Origin: Hordeum vulgare subsp. vulgare
Taxonomy: Eukaryota > Streptophyta > Magnoliopsida > Poales > Poaceae
DNA length: 64,000 nucleotides
NCBI RefSeq assembly: GCF_904849725.1
Contig: NC_058519.1
Location: 539,904,316-539,968,315, forward strand
Direction: 5' to 3'
Shown here one piece after another: positions 12,970-24,900 of this stretch; position 1 is the stretch's first letter, and every line of letters starts with the position of its first letter. Position numbers and translations under genes: made by a program. A model generated the notes under the pieces. The model worked only from the letters and a program-made list of their open reading frames with translations, had not been told where the DNA came from and ran no database searches.

Positions 12970-13711
12970 ACCCACTGATCATGAACAATATGATGAGTTG
13001 TGAGTAATTTCACTTGTTCTTGAGCGCATGGGAGAAGTCTTGTTATTAGAAATCATGTGAAATTGATAACCATTCGATGTTTTGATATTATGGTGTGTTG
13101 TTCTTCCTCTAGTGGTGTTATGTGAACGTCGACTACATGACACTTCACCATCTTTGGGCCCAGGGGAAGTCATCATAGAATTATTTTGTAGATAACGGGT
13201 TTCGGGAGTAATAGAAACCTAAACCCCAGTTTATGAATTGTTCCGTAAGGGGTTGTTTAGGATCCACATGTTTAATGTTATGGATAGATTTATCTTAATT
13301 ACAACTCGTGTAGTTGTGTATGCTCGCATGGAGGGTATAATTATAAGTAGGTGTTTGTTCAAGTAAGAACAGTACCTTAGCTCTGGTCCACCCACATAAC
13401 ACTTATCAAGGCAATGAATGTAAGTCGATGGATCATGGTGAAAGTAACTCAACGATATGCTGGTGTGTCCTCAAGAGTGTTTCGATCACTATAAGAGTTA
13501 CCACCACCTTGTCCTTAGCATAACAAAGGATTGGGACACTAGTTGCACTTTGATACTTTGTTACTTGTTACATTTCTACAAACTATCTTACAAAAGTTGG
13601 AGTGAAATCCTTGCTGAAAACCGCATATCAATTCCTTCTCTCCTCGTTGGGATCGACACTTTTACTTATTGAAAGAATTACGATTGATCCCCTATGCTTG
13701 TGGGTCATTAG
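12970..13711 (+). repeat. 3' part of an Athila-group LTR (same family as 35985-37500)
   Basis: This aligns by eye with 36755-37500. Shared landmarks are gtgaacgtcgactacatgac, a run reading gttccgtaagggg or close to it, the ctcgttgg...tcgacact...cttac segment, and the ending gatcccctatgcttgtgggtcatta. No primer-binding site follows, so it is a truncated or recombined LTR fragment. Confidence 0.65.
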
Positions 13712-13745
13712 CTCCTAAGACCGTATCCAATTAATAATGGAGCAT

Positions 13746-15117
13746 TGATACGTCTCCATCATATCTAATTTTGCAAACACTTTTGCTCTTATTTTTTCCT
13801 CTAATTGGCATGATTTGAGTGAAACTAACCTGGATTAACGTCCCTTTTAGCAGAAACATCGGGGTGTTTTTTGTGTAGAAATAAAAAGGTCTTAGAATTG
13901 GACAAAACTTCACGGAGAATTACTTCAGAATAAATAAAAAATATTGGAGCCAGAAACTACCAAAGAGGGGCTAGGGGTGGCCACTTGTCCATGTGGGGCC
14001 CCTCAGCGTCCTCTTGACCTGACTCCGATGCTAGAAATTCGCTCTTCCTTGGAAAAAATCAGAAAGGAAGTTTCCTTGTGTTTTACAATACAGAGCCACC
14101 GTCGTCTCCTATTCTTCATCAGGAGTGCCAATGTGGAGTCTGTTTGTGGCTCCCGAGAGAGGCAGTCGTTGTCAGTATCGTCATCACCAACCCTTCTCCA
14201 TCAACAATTTCATGGATCGCACAATCATGTGTGAGTAATACCTTTATAGGCATATTGGAGGTAGATGGGAGTTGGATGAAATTTTGTATGTAATCATGAC
14301 AATGTGTTAGGGCTTGATCCCTAGTATCCACTATGTTTTAAGATTGATGTTGCTATGAATTTGCTATGCTTAATGCTTGTCACTAGGGACTGGGTGCCAT
14401 GATTTCATATCTGAACATGTTACATTTTCATGGATATATTTGTGTTCTTCATCTTACCTGCAAGTTATATGCACCTGCTATCAATCTGAACTTTAGACCC
14501 CCAAGTTGACACTGATTGGGATATCGATAGGGATGACTTTAACTTGAGGAGTTCATGTATTCACTATGTGTTAATGCTTTGTTACAATTCTCTATTAAAA
14601 GAAGTTCCTTAATTAACCTTGGTTTCCATTAGGACCCCGCTGCCGCGGGGGGGGGGGGGGGGGGGGTAAGAGAAAAGGTGTATGCAAGTTCTTATCGCAA
14701 GCATGTATGACTATATACGAAATACATAAGTACATATGATTGATGACTTGGAGATATTATGTACTGCTCTAGGTTGGTTACATATTGAATTTCATCTCAG
14801 TAACATTACTACTCCATGCCTACATTTTACTGCTATTGCCTTTGCTAAAGTTACTACTGCTCTACTTGCTACAAACTTGTTACTATTGCTACTCATACTC
14901 CTACTATTACTTTATCACCAGTAATATCACTACTATCATATTACGGTGCTACTAATAAATTGTTACCAGAAAAGTGATCTTCAGGTATGGTTGAATTGAC
15001 AACTCAACTTCTAAGGCTTATAAATATTCTTTGGCATCCCTTGTGATGAATCAATAAATTTGGGTGAAATACTATCCTTGAAGACTTGTTGTGATTCCCT
15101 ATATTTGTGGGTCATAA
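13746..15117 (+). repeat. Plus-strand gypsy LTR (same family as 32670-34065)
   Basis: It begins TGATACGTCTCCATCATATC and ends near 15117 with ...cctatatttgtgggtcat, about 1.37 kb. Start and end match the inverted LTR at 32670-34065. A pure run of 20 G lies at 14647-14666. A primer-binding site is not visible after the LTR; gag-like codons follow almost at once, implying a deletion. Confidence 0.75.
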
Positions 15118-15950
15118 AACACCTAATAATTTAATTGGAACGAGCAACGGTAATAGAAGTTCTTTCAATGAAACTCCTAAGACCTTTAGAATTACTCAAA
15201 ATGAGTTGGAAAAAACATTTACTAAAATCTTAAACAATCGTGATGGCTTAGTCAATCAAATGGGCAGTAAGATTGTTGGACTAACTAACGATGTGCATGT
15301 TGTAGAATAAAGAACTTGTAGCATGGAAGCACACACCGCTAAAACTACAAAGAGCCAAATAGTGATTCTGGCCAAGTTTGCTAGAAAGTCGAAACCTGAT
15401 CTGCGTTGAGAGTGCCAAGATGATGAGAAATAGGGGAGAATCATCACATGAGCTCGGCAAGTGTCACATATCAGAACCTTCATATTTTGGTGCGGACTTC
15501 GTGAAGATGTTAACTCTCAATCATCTACTCCCTGACGTATCAAATGACGAGGCATAAGCACACTTTGTTGATCAAGTTGCATATAAAATACGTGAATTGG
15601 ATGCTAGAAATAGAACGCTATATGGTGGCCTTCCGACCAAACAAGAGGATATATTTGAGCCAAGAAGTGGTCTAGGTTTAATGCTTAATGTGATGTAGGT
15701 ATTGGTGTTTCTACTATCCCCAAATCCGTTTATGATAGTATCAATCTTGGTCCGTTTGTTACTAGTGAAATTAAGTTGAACATGGACAATTCTACCTTTA
15801 CACGAGCGTAAGGATTAAGCATGGTGTAGTCATTCAAATTAATGATTGCCCTCTCATTATTGATATGCGTGAACATCCCATTGCACCAACCATACAAGGT
15901 AGGATGTTCTTAAGGACCGTTGAAGCTACCATTAACATTTTTGACGACAT
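15118..15950 (+). pseudogene. Gag-protease debris of a gypsy element
   Basis: An open block (15118-15310) encodes a gag-like segment with ITQNELEKTFTKILNNRD. It is followed by stops and a retropepsin-like segment around 15711-15950 (TIPKSVYDSINLGPF, and PIAPTIQGRMFLRT where the family usually has PI-P-ILGRPFL). Several in-frame stops and frame changes make it non-functional. The sequence 15261-15405 is repeated, diverged, at 17451-17600 on the far side of the AGP-like gene. Gypsy protease homology fades out at about 15950, just before the end of the AGP-like ORF on the opposite strand. Confidence 0.65.
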
Positions 15951-15970
15951 ACACAGGAGATGGTACAACT

Positions 15971-16477
15971 CTAAGTGTCCAGCTCATCAGCGTCGAGGTG
16001 GACTCGAGAAGGTGCTGGAGCGTGGTGACGATGGTGATGGACCGGTGATGGTGCCGGGGCATGGTGATGATGGTGATGGATCAGCGATGGCGCCGGAGCG
16101 TGGTGATGGTGGTGGTGGATCGGTGATGGCGTTGGAGCTTGGTGGTGATGGTGGTGCCCCGGTGACTGGGCCGGAGCATGGTGATGATGGTGGTGCCCAG
16201 GCGACTGGGCCGGAGCATGGTGATGATGGCGGTGCCCCGGCGACTGGGCCGGAGCATGGTGATGATGGCGGTGACCCCCGTGGACGGGAGCAGGCGTCGA
16301 CGCCGGCTCGTGATGGTGATGAGGGCTTGGCGCCGGGGCAAGATGGCCATGATGGTGAGCGGAGCTCGATGCTTGAGTCAGCGCATGGTGGCGGTCCTCG
16401 TGCGTCGAGGAGAGCGCGACTAGCGTAGCCAGTAGTAGTGCCATAACCGCGACGGTTAGCGAGGGAGGAGTCGCCAT
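15971..16477 (-). CDS. His/Pro-rich secreted arabinogalactan-like protein, probably C-terminally truncated
   Basis: The 168-residue ORF starts MATPPSLTVAVMALLLATLV, a clear signal peptide, followed by HEDRHHA and then repeats built from runs of His and APAPSP or APAQSP blocks (residues about 40-155). This matches the N-terminal half of non-classical, AGP31-like cell-wall proteins, where His runs can bind metal and Pro/Ala/Ser blocks carry O-glycans. Those proteins normally end in a Cys-containing PAC domain. None is present here: the ORF stops after HLDADELDT, within about 25 bases of retroelement protease sequence. The DNA contains about 39-bp tandem repeats, so length polymorphism is likely. 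A TATA box lies about 70 bases upstream of the ATG. It is either a truncated pseudogene with an intact promoter, or a gene whose PAC exon has been separated from it. Expression is unknown. Confidence 0.7.
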   Translation of the reverse strand: MATPPSLTVAVMALLLATLVALSSTHEDRHHALTQASSSAHHHGHLAPAPSPHHHHEPASTPAPVHGGHRHHHHAPAQSPGHRHHHHAPAQSPGHHHHHHAPAQSPGHHHHHQAPTPSPIHHHHHHAPAPSLIHHHHHHAPAPSPVHHHRHHAPAPSRVHLDADELDT

Positions 16478-16542
16478 GGCAAGAAGATTTGGGAATGATG
16501 GTGGTGGTATTGTTATTGTGGTTGTGGCACTCAGCGAGGGCG

Positions 16543-16552
16543 TCTATATATA
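16543..16552 (-). promoter_or_regulatory. TATA box of the AGP-like gene
   Basis: The minus strand reads TATATATAGA, 66-75 bases upstream of the ATG at 16477. This spacing suits transcription starting about 35-45 bases before the ATG. Confidence 0.6.
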
Positions 16553-16806
16553 GCAACAAGCACACATATTTGGAAGAGGGGAGCGGGCTGTCATATTTAC
16601 TATTGCAAGTATTCAATCCTGTGCATTAATGCTTATTATAAAAGGGTGATTTCGATTGATTTGTTCTTTATTGTTGAAGAGAAATTTGCTACACTCGAAG
16701 GAAATAAATCGCTGGCATTTATTTGTATTGCTGGCAGCGTTATACTGCAAACGTAGGGACATATGACTGTGACCTGTCGAATATCGTGTGAGCCGTTGAG
16801 TATATA

Positions 16807-17162
16807 GGCCCTGTTTGTTTTGGAAGTCTCGTGACTTTTTTTTAGTCCCAACTTAAAAGTCCCTAGTCCCTACCCGTTTGTTTCCAGGGACTAAATGAGG
16901 ATTAGAGGTCATTAAATGATATACAAAAAGACCATGTTACCCATAGTAATGTAGTAGTAGTTATTAAATGACATGTTAAAAGTAGGGGCATTGTTGGAAA
17001 AAATGCCAAAAAAGTCCCAAAAAGACCCTCCCACAGGGACTTCTCTAAATAGTCCCAAATACTCCCTTTTAGTCCCTAAAAGTCCCTCATGTTTGTTTCA
17101 CATGGGACTTTTTGGGACTTTTTTTAGTCCCTACACCAAAAAGTCTGAAAACAAACACCTCC
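16807..17162. mobile_element. MITE with GTTTGTTTT terminal inverted repeats
   Basis: The left end GGCCCTGTTTGTTTTGGA and right end ...AAAACAAACACCTCC are imperfect inverted repeats. The flanks carry ATATA on both sides (16802-16806 and 17163-17167). Internal agtccc/gggact blocks are self-complementary. It is 356 bp and non-coding. The superfamily (hAT-like or other) cannot be settled, since the flanking duplication falls in an AT-repeat. Confidence 0.6.
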
Positions 17163-17450
17163 ATATACGCTATTTATATTGTTGCCCATGAAAAACCTGA
17201 AACCATTTATAAGATAATCGTAATTACTCTGTGATTAATATTATACACATTTACCTCAAAAAAGCAGGAAAAATCTACGACACTCACAGTAGACTAGAGG
17301 CATCATTGGCGACGGCCAAGGACCAAAGGGCCGTCTAATCCGGGAAGGTGTTGTCTCGAGCCAGCTAAAATATGTTGCGCGCTGGATCAACCGATGTTTA
17401 TGAACATGCGGTGCGATGAGCCAAAAAAATATCCCTTTAGGGTGACCAAT

Positions 17451-17600
17451 AAGGTCGTTGGACTAACTAGTGACGCGCATGCTTCAGAATAAAGAACTGG
17501 TAGGAATGGAGGCACACGTTGCAAGAATTGCAAAGAATCAAACGTTGATTCTAGCCAAGTTTGCTGGAAAGCCGGAATCTGACCGGTTGAGACTATCCAC
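17451..17600 (+). repeat. Second partial copy of the gypsy gag segment
   Basis: The run gttggactaacta...cagaataaagaact...ttctagccaagtttgctgg aligns with 15271-15395 in the same orientation with moderate divergence. The AGP-like gene and the MITE lie between the two copies. Confidence 0.7.
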
Positions 17601-18100
17601 TCGATGGATATGACTAATGCGAGTCATTGGATAGGGTTTTTTTTTTTGCAAACACCCCCTTTACAAAGAAAGGACACATCCGTAACACCATGGCCATAAT
17701 GAAAATATTTTATTCCATGATGATAATTATGACAAAAACATATATATCCATGTGGTGAGTACCTAGTTCCATGACAAAAAATTATGACAGAAAATGAGCT
17801 TTTGAACCTGGGCAGGCTGGAGGCGCACTTGCCATGACATTTTTTGGGTTGTCCGTGACGTAAAAAGTCTTGATAGCAGCAAGAGCAAGAAAAATTTCAA
17901 GGATTTTTTAATAGATCAAGCCTGAATGGTGCAGTTGTGATTGTGCGTTTCTCTTGTACGTTCGTGTGTGTGAACCTTTCGCTTACTAAATCCAAGCGAG
18001 CATGTCACTTACTGAACCCAATAGGGTGATTCCTAACCTTACTGAACCCAACACGAGGGCGAATGATATGTCTCAAATGTATGTCTCCCGTATTTCATTC
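17601..18100. other. Unassigned intergenic sequence
   Basis: Contains a T-run near 17637-17649. No ORF, LTR end or terminal repeat recognised. Confidence 0.4.
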
Positions 18101-18102
18101 TA

Positions 18103-18214
18103 CTCCCTCCGTTCCTAAATATAAGTCTTTTTAGAGGTTCCACTAATGGACTACATACGGATGTAGACTCCTAGTGAAATCTCTTAAAAGACTTATATTT
18201 AGGAACGGAGGGAG
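18103..18214. mobile_element. Stowaway MITE downstream of the ARIADNE gene
   Basis: Near-perfect terminal inverted repeats CTCCCTCCGTTCCTAAATAT / ATATTTAGGAACGGAGGGAG flank a short core. TA target duplications lie at 18101-18102 and 18215-18216. It is 112 bp, a typical mariner-related Stowaway element of the Triticeae. Confidence 0.93.
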
Positions 18215-18579
18215 TATTATATTGTATATAAAATTTTCAAGAATTTAAAAGAAAGATAGTTTTTCAAAACCCTAGCCTAAAATGTGATAGTTTTATGTTA
18301 TTTACTCCACTCTATCTTTCTTCACACAACTTTCTTAATCCTCATTTATCCATGAAATGTTGTAGGCATTTGAAGACATGAAGACCTATTCAATCCACAC
18401 TACGCTATATTTAACACATTAAATAGCATGATTTCAGTGATTTGTAGGAATATAATTTAGTAATTTTACAGCATTTACCAGGTCATGCCAATCCTTTCAC
18501 ACAAGACACAAGTCCCTTCGATGTCAAAACTTCAGCGCACTGATACCACTTAGCCATTCAGTCCAAGAAACTCCACCTC

Positions 18580-18952
18580 CTTAAAATTGTCAATGCATTA
18601 TTGAAAGATTACAACAGCATTACAAAAAGAAAAGAACTTGTTCTCTGGTGGAGCACACACCTCAGTACACCCTACATCGACGAAACAAAACAGAGTTACA
18701 GATATAGTTTATGTACACAACGAACTGGATGGTGCCCCCGAGGCTAAGGTGCAGTCAGTCAGTGGACAAACAATGCAGATACACGAAAACCTCGTCCCTT
18801 TGTATGCAGCACTCTACTAATGCCTCCTCACTCCAGTAGCCCAAATATCCTTAGCAACTATGTTTGCATATGTTGGGTACCACAGGTGTATGACCTGAGA
18901 GGATTCTTCTCGATCTGACGGAGCTGAGATGTTAAACAAGGACTGACTACTG
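18580..18952 (-). other. 3' UTR of the ARIADNE gene
   Basis: The region follows the stop codon at 18953. A minus-strand AATAAT at 18597-18602 is the best near-canonical polyadenylation signal. The 3' end is therefore placed at about 18580, as inference. Confidence 0.5.
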
Positions 18953-21900
18953 CTATCGGTGTTGGTGGTCACAAGCCTGGCAGGCCTTGGCCGATCTGGG
19001 GTTTACATATGTACACTGATCACACGTCCAAATGTTGCTATCGTCCACACCACGGCTGGAGCTGCCTGATTTGGAGCCGGCACCGGATGTCCTGTTCTTG
19101 CCACTCTTGCTCTTACCACCAAGGCTCTTAGAAGTGGTGTTCTTGTTGCCAGTGCTTTGGCTAGTAGAAGGTCCAACGTCATTTAATCCAGTCTCCAGTG
19201 CCCGGACGAGATTCTCAAAATAATTGCGAGTCACGCTGTAAAATACCCCCCAGAAAAATGTCAGAGGAAGCACAGCAGAAAGAGGTATTTAACTGATACT
19301 ACATGGTTGTGGATGACCAAGTCGTCAGTAGAAAATGAATGAACAGCTTTGCTAATTCTAAAGTCGACTGAGATTTTCTCAAGCACTTTTCACAAAACTG
19401 AAGATGTAATTCAGTCAAGACTTAAGAAAATCTCAATCGTCTTGAACATAGACAAACATAAATGAATGAGCAAAAAAAATAAACTTCATAGGTATGCACA
19501 GCATCACAGCGAAGGATAGAAGACATGAAAAGGTGATCCAAATTACCTAGTTAATCCAGCCAACTTTGTACGGAAGTCATTGAAATCTTTCGAGGGGGAC
19601 TCTGCTTCAAGGTATATTTGAAGTTCTTTCTCTGCACACTGGTGCAGCCGCTCCAAGCCTGATTCAGCTTCACCTATATGCATACACACAAAACAGAAAT
19701 CAGACGAGTAGCATATTGTTATATGTTATTGATGATAGTAAAACTACAAACCTTGCAGATATTCGAAAAACTGCCTTTTGGCATGTTCTTGCTCTGGGAG
19801 GTAATAACCATAAGCATATGTCCACTTCAATACCCTCCTACACTCAACAATCTACATTTCAAAATTAAACTCAGTCATGAGAAAGGAAAAAGGCTGAGAC
19901 CTAAATTTGGGGATAGGAACACTCGTGAAGTAATACCTGTAGCCATGCCTCTATGATGAACTTGAGCTGTGACTCGGGCTGACTTTGTATATCACTTAAC
20001 TTTTCAAGCTGAGAAATATTTGCAAAAGTCAGTCTTAGGAGTCCTGGACGGGCTGAGGTAGGCTACAATAAAAGCAGTGAAATGAACAGTGAGTGTCACA
20101 TATATTCATATACCTTGTCATTCTGCAGACTCTGAAGGTCTCCTAATGCCTTTTGCCTTGACTACATCATGAAGACAAAAAGTGTCAAAGCAACCAGAGT
20201 TACCAGATTACATGTTTTAACGGGTAAAGATATAACAGGAATATTCCTATCACCCTGTCTACACGAAACAGCACCTAAATCAAGCATTGAGTTGATATCA
20301 ACATCTGAAGCAAGGAGAAAAATTCCTTTATACAAGAAACAGCATTATTGTCAGCATTTCTACAGTTGATTATAAATTCTTAACAGGTTTAACATCGGAC
20401 AAATAGGTGAAATTAAGAAGAACGATGCAGCACAACGCAACTTCCATGATATTTGGCATGAAACAAGTTCACTATCACTCCTCTTTATATATAAATAGTT
20501 TGATCCTCTCAAGCTAGCCAATCAACCAAGAACTCTATCATCTCAGGCAGTTCAAAACTAACACATAAAAAATTCAAAAACAATTATCCTGCACGCTCAA
20601 CAGAAGTGCCTTTCATTTATTTGTCCTCTAAAAATGATGCAAGGATGCCAAACCAAGAGACAAAAATGGCAAACCCTAGTTAAGCTAACAGAATAACTGT
20701 GCACTTCAAAAAGTACAAATTGTCACTATGAATCCTGGTAATGTTCTGTACATGCTTCTTTTTTCGCAACGAATAACTTACTGACTGATTAGCTGCCCAT
20801 CGTTCATAATAATGTGTATATCTCTCAAGGGAGTTCTTCGCCATTTCTCTTCTCCTTTCAGATTCATCATACTGTGACCACAACAAAACAGATAGAACAT
20901 GTCATTATATCTTTAGGTAATGAAGTAAACATCTAGGACCAGAATCACTACCGCTCCTTCTTGTCTTGCTGCCTCATAACGGTTACAAGCATAAAATCCA
21001 CCAGTCCTCTCTCCATGCTCCGACCATGAACCAAGACACAGCCTACATTATAATAGCGCAAATATCATTTTAGCTATATGAGATTACAAGTGCAAAAAAC
21101 AGAACACAGAAAAGAAGACTGATTGTATACCAGCAAAACTCAAATTTACATGGAGGTGTGCATGTGATATGCATGCATCCCTGATTTTTCTCAATAGGCC
21201 GCTTGCACTTAGGGCAAGGCTTTGAGTTAGCCAGTATCCTGAAACCATACCCAGCAGTTAGAAAGATAACAGTACCGTTCACACCTGAATAAAACGAGAC
21301 TAAAAGATACTCCCTCTGTTCCATAATGTAGTGCGTATAGATTTTTTGAAAAGTCAGATTTTGCAAACTTTGACCAAGTTTATAGAGAAAACTATTTATC
21401 TCCAGAATACCAAATATATAAAATATGAAACTACTTATAATGAATCTAATGATATATGCTTGGCATTCTACATGTACATGGTTTTTTTCCAACAACCTGG
21501 TCAAAGTTTGTGAGGTTTGACTTTTCAAAAAATCTATATGCACTACATTATGGAATGGAGGGAGTATAATTTATCAGATCCATCATACAACTGGCCAAAT
21601 ACTTCAAATTTTTACAACTACAAACATTAGTGGTTTTAGAAGATCATCGTGTTATTACACTAATGATGACATCCAAGCCATCCTCGGACCCTATCTCTCT
21701 CTTCACCTACCTGGTCGGCTAGCCTGATCACCACAGCAGGATGCAGTGAGTCCCACGACGAGATCAAGGACGATTGTCCAACTACCATAAAAAATAACAA
21801 TCAACGTTATCTAGCTAGAGCTTACAATATGCGCAAAACACCCCATCTCATAAGAATAATCATAAGACTGCACATTCACAATATTGAAGTGATCAAAATG

Positions 21901-24900
21901 GATGCAAGGTGCTGAAGAGAGATACAGTGGTACAACTTGGGTGTGGGAATAGACTTTATCATTGATTAACATGCCAAGTGTTGAAAATAATATTCTAGTT
22001 CCAGACTGAGAATAGGCAAAGTAAGTCATCCTAGTATCCTACAATACCAATTCATATTCTCAGACTCTGCGCTGTTCTTGAGGATCCACTTTGAAACAGT
22101 GGCACAGTCTACTGGACGATGAGCTTCCTCGGTGCACTGCAAAATTTATTTCAGATAGTTTATATTCTGCCTATTATGAGATAAATGAATTAATCGGTCA
22201 AATACTCACATTCCAACAGAACCCATATGAACAATTGCAATTAACATCATAGCTGCCACTGCCCACGACAAACTCTACTGCATATTCACATCCAGGAGCA
22301 GGACACCACTTTGTCTGTTACACATAGAAATGTCTTTAATCAACAGTATAGTAAAATAAAACATTTATATTATTAGTTCAAGAGTTGGCTAAACATGGCA
22401 GTTGATCGTTCTGTTGTGTCATTCATTACAATTACCAATTAACAACACCCTTCAAAAATGTGAAAAGAATTGCATAGAAGAATAACGTTTGTTTAAAAAT
22501 ATAAACACTACCAAAGTTCAATATTCACATTGCCAATAAATAAATATCTTCATAGATCTGAATATCATCTCCACAGCATTTCATTGTTCATGGTATTACA
22601 ATACCTCTATATCAAGCTATAGCAACTTACCTTTCGATTATCCTCGATGTAAGATCTGCGAAGATACCGCCCATACTTTTCCTTATCCTCTTCATTAGCC
22701 AGCGAATTAATCATATCTTGTCCAACTGCGGCAGCACAGGACGGATCAGGACATCTCAACATCAGACATCCTGGACCATCATTTATAGCAGTGCTAATGT
22801 AACCTGTCAATATACAGGAAACTTTAAGCAGTAATATCGTAGGTCGGTTATATAACTATTAATGCAAAATGGTAAAACAGGGTACAGAGAAACACCATCA
22901 ATCAATCGCACTAAAACTTTTATACAATGAGTCACTAGTGTAAGTAATCAGCTTCTCCATTTAGGACTAGATTGTTACATCCACAAGCAATATGGACCTT
23001 TCCCAGGAGAAGTATAGCAAACCTCACAAGGATGTAACTCATTTACAGTATAACAAAGATGTAACTGATGCTAATCACTTCAAAGACCTTAAGCATAGTG
23101 AAAATTTCTTTAAGCTTTTTAGGTAGCCGTAACATCAGTGAAAAGAACATCTGAGAAATTGGATGCACAAAAGAGCATGCCATGCCAGCAAGTAAAGTGG
23201 TTGCAGAAGAATGTAATTATGAGGTATTGTATCATTGACTATCATCACCCAAGTATACGGCTGCAGAGAAATGACAATTCATGGTTTGTTACAAATATGA
23301 GCATGAAAGCAGAAAGCATGATTCCACACAACAAAGAATTTAAGGCCCATATACAGAGGAGAATTTGAAGAACAGACTGACCAACCTCTCCAGCATACAC
23401 TACAGAAAGGATGTCCACATGCGGCAGCACTCATTGATGCATGAGGGCAATTTTCAAAACAAATTCCACATGCCAGCTGTTATGAAGTGAACAAACTGTA
23501 TAAGCATTGAATATTTAAAAACATCAAATGTTTTACATAAGCTTTTGTAGAAAGTAGAAACCATTGACAACAGGCAAGAGAGATGGCATAAAAATGGCAC
23601 ATGCACATGCTGCTCACAACGCATAGCATAGCAAGTGCAAAACTACTATGTTCTAATGCATGTACACTATAGACCTGCAACGATAAAAGCATGTTACCCA
23701 ATACCTTTTTCAAACAATCTGAGCTGGTGGTCATGCATACTGATACCACTAGGTGCTAAGATACTGGGAAGTGACAAATATGGAAGCCTGTACCGAATAA
23801 TTGACTGACTACGGTAAGTGCGTTTGTATTTTATTACTCCCTCCATCCCAAAATAAGTGTCTCAAGCTTAGTATAACTTTGTACTAGAGCTAGTACAAAG
23901 TTGAGACACTTATTTTAGGACGGAGGGAGTATATGCTTTATGTACACTTTTTTCAGCATCCACAATTCATCCTACAAATGGTAATGGGGGGAATAGAAAT
24001 ATTGAGAACACTAGGTATCTCAGAAATGCTTGTACCGCAGCAATTCCCAACAACTACCATATGACTCAAAGAAATGAAACATGCTTAGTGAAGTGAAAGA
24101 ACAAGTTCAATTAATTGAGGTAATGATATACTTCTCTGTCATTTGGCATTTCAATGCGCTTCTCCGGAAAACCAACAACCTTGCGAACACGTTCTTCATC
24201 AACGAACCATTCATCATGCACCTTACTAACACTCCTGGAAGGGGGGAGGGGGCAATAAAGGAGAAAGTGGAATTAACAACCAGCATAAGATCAAAGGGGA
24301 AATGAAGTACATACATATAGGCAAGTAGCATTTCATGTATACAACTATGACCACTTCAGCTAATGGGCTAAAAACCAAAAGCAGTGAAAATAAACTTCCA
24401 TGGATAAACTATTGCAAACATAACTCGTTTTGGAAAAAAAAAAATGGCACGGATTCCAAAGTACCACTGATTTTACCACAACATCTTGTCCTAACTCACA
24501 AACCTAAATGTTATGGAAATGTATTTCATTACGAATCTAATTATGGAGTCAATAAAAAAATATGACAGTCAAACTTAAGTGTTGACAATCATGAATTCCA
24601 GGACATCTTATATTTGCAATATGGGCAGTGACGGAGGCAGAAATCCTTAATTCATGATGTTGAGGAAGGCCCAATATAGAAAATCTAAAGGAACTGTTAC
24701 TGTTTATATTCAAAATACAAAGGAATAACTAATCCGGGGGAGGGCCTGGGCCCTGGCAGGCCACCCCCTGCCTCCGCCACCGATATAATATGGATAAGGT
24801 AAGGATAAATACCAACCCGATAACCCAACTTTGCAACACATTTACACCTTAATAACCTGCTACACGCATATACCTTTTGTATCCGAATAAGTCAAACCTA

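Noticed and set aside
15971..16000. HLDADE at the end of the AGP-like ORF resembles the PLDADDW motif of gypsy Gag
   Set aside because: The match is six residues in an otherwise repeat-driven ORF. It may mark a gag fragment at the junction but is too short to claim.
15865..16616. Plus-strand and alternate minus-frame ORFs over the His/Pro repeats
   Set aside because: They are shadows of the tandem repeats of the AGP-like gene. Only the frame with signal peptide and TATA box makes a known protein type.
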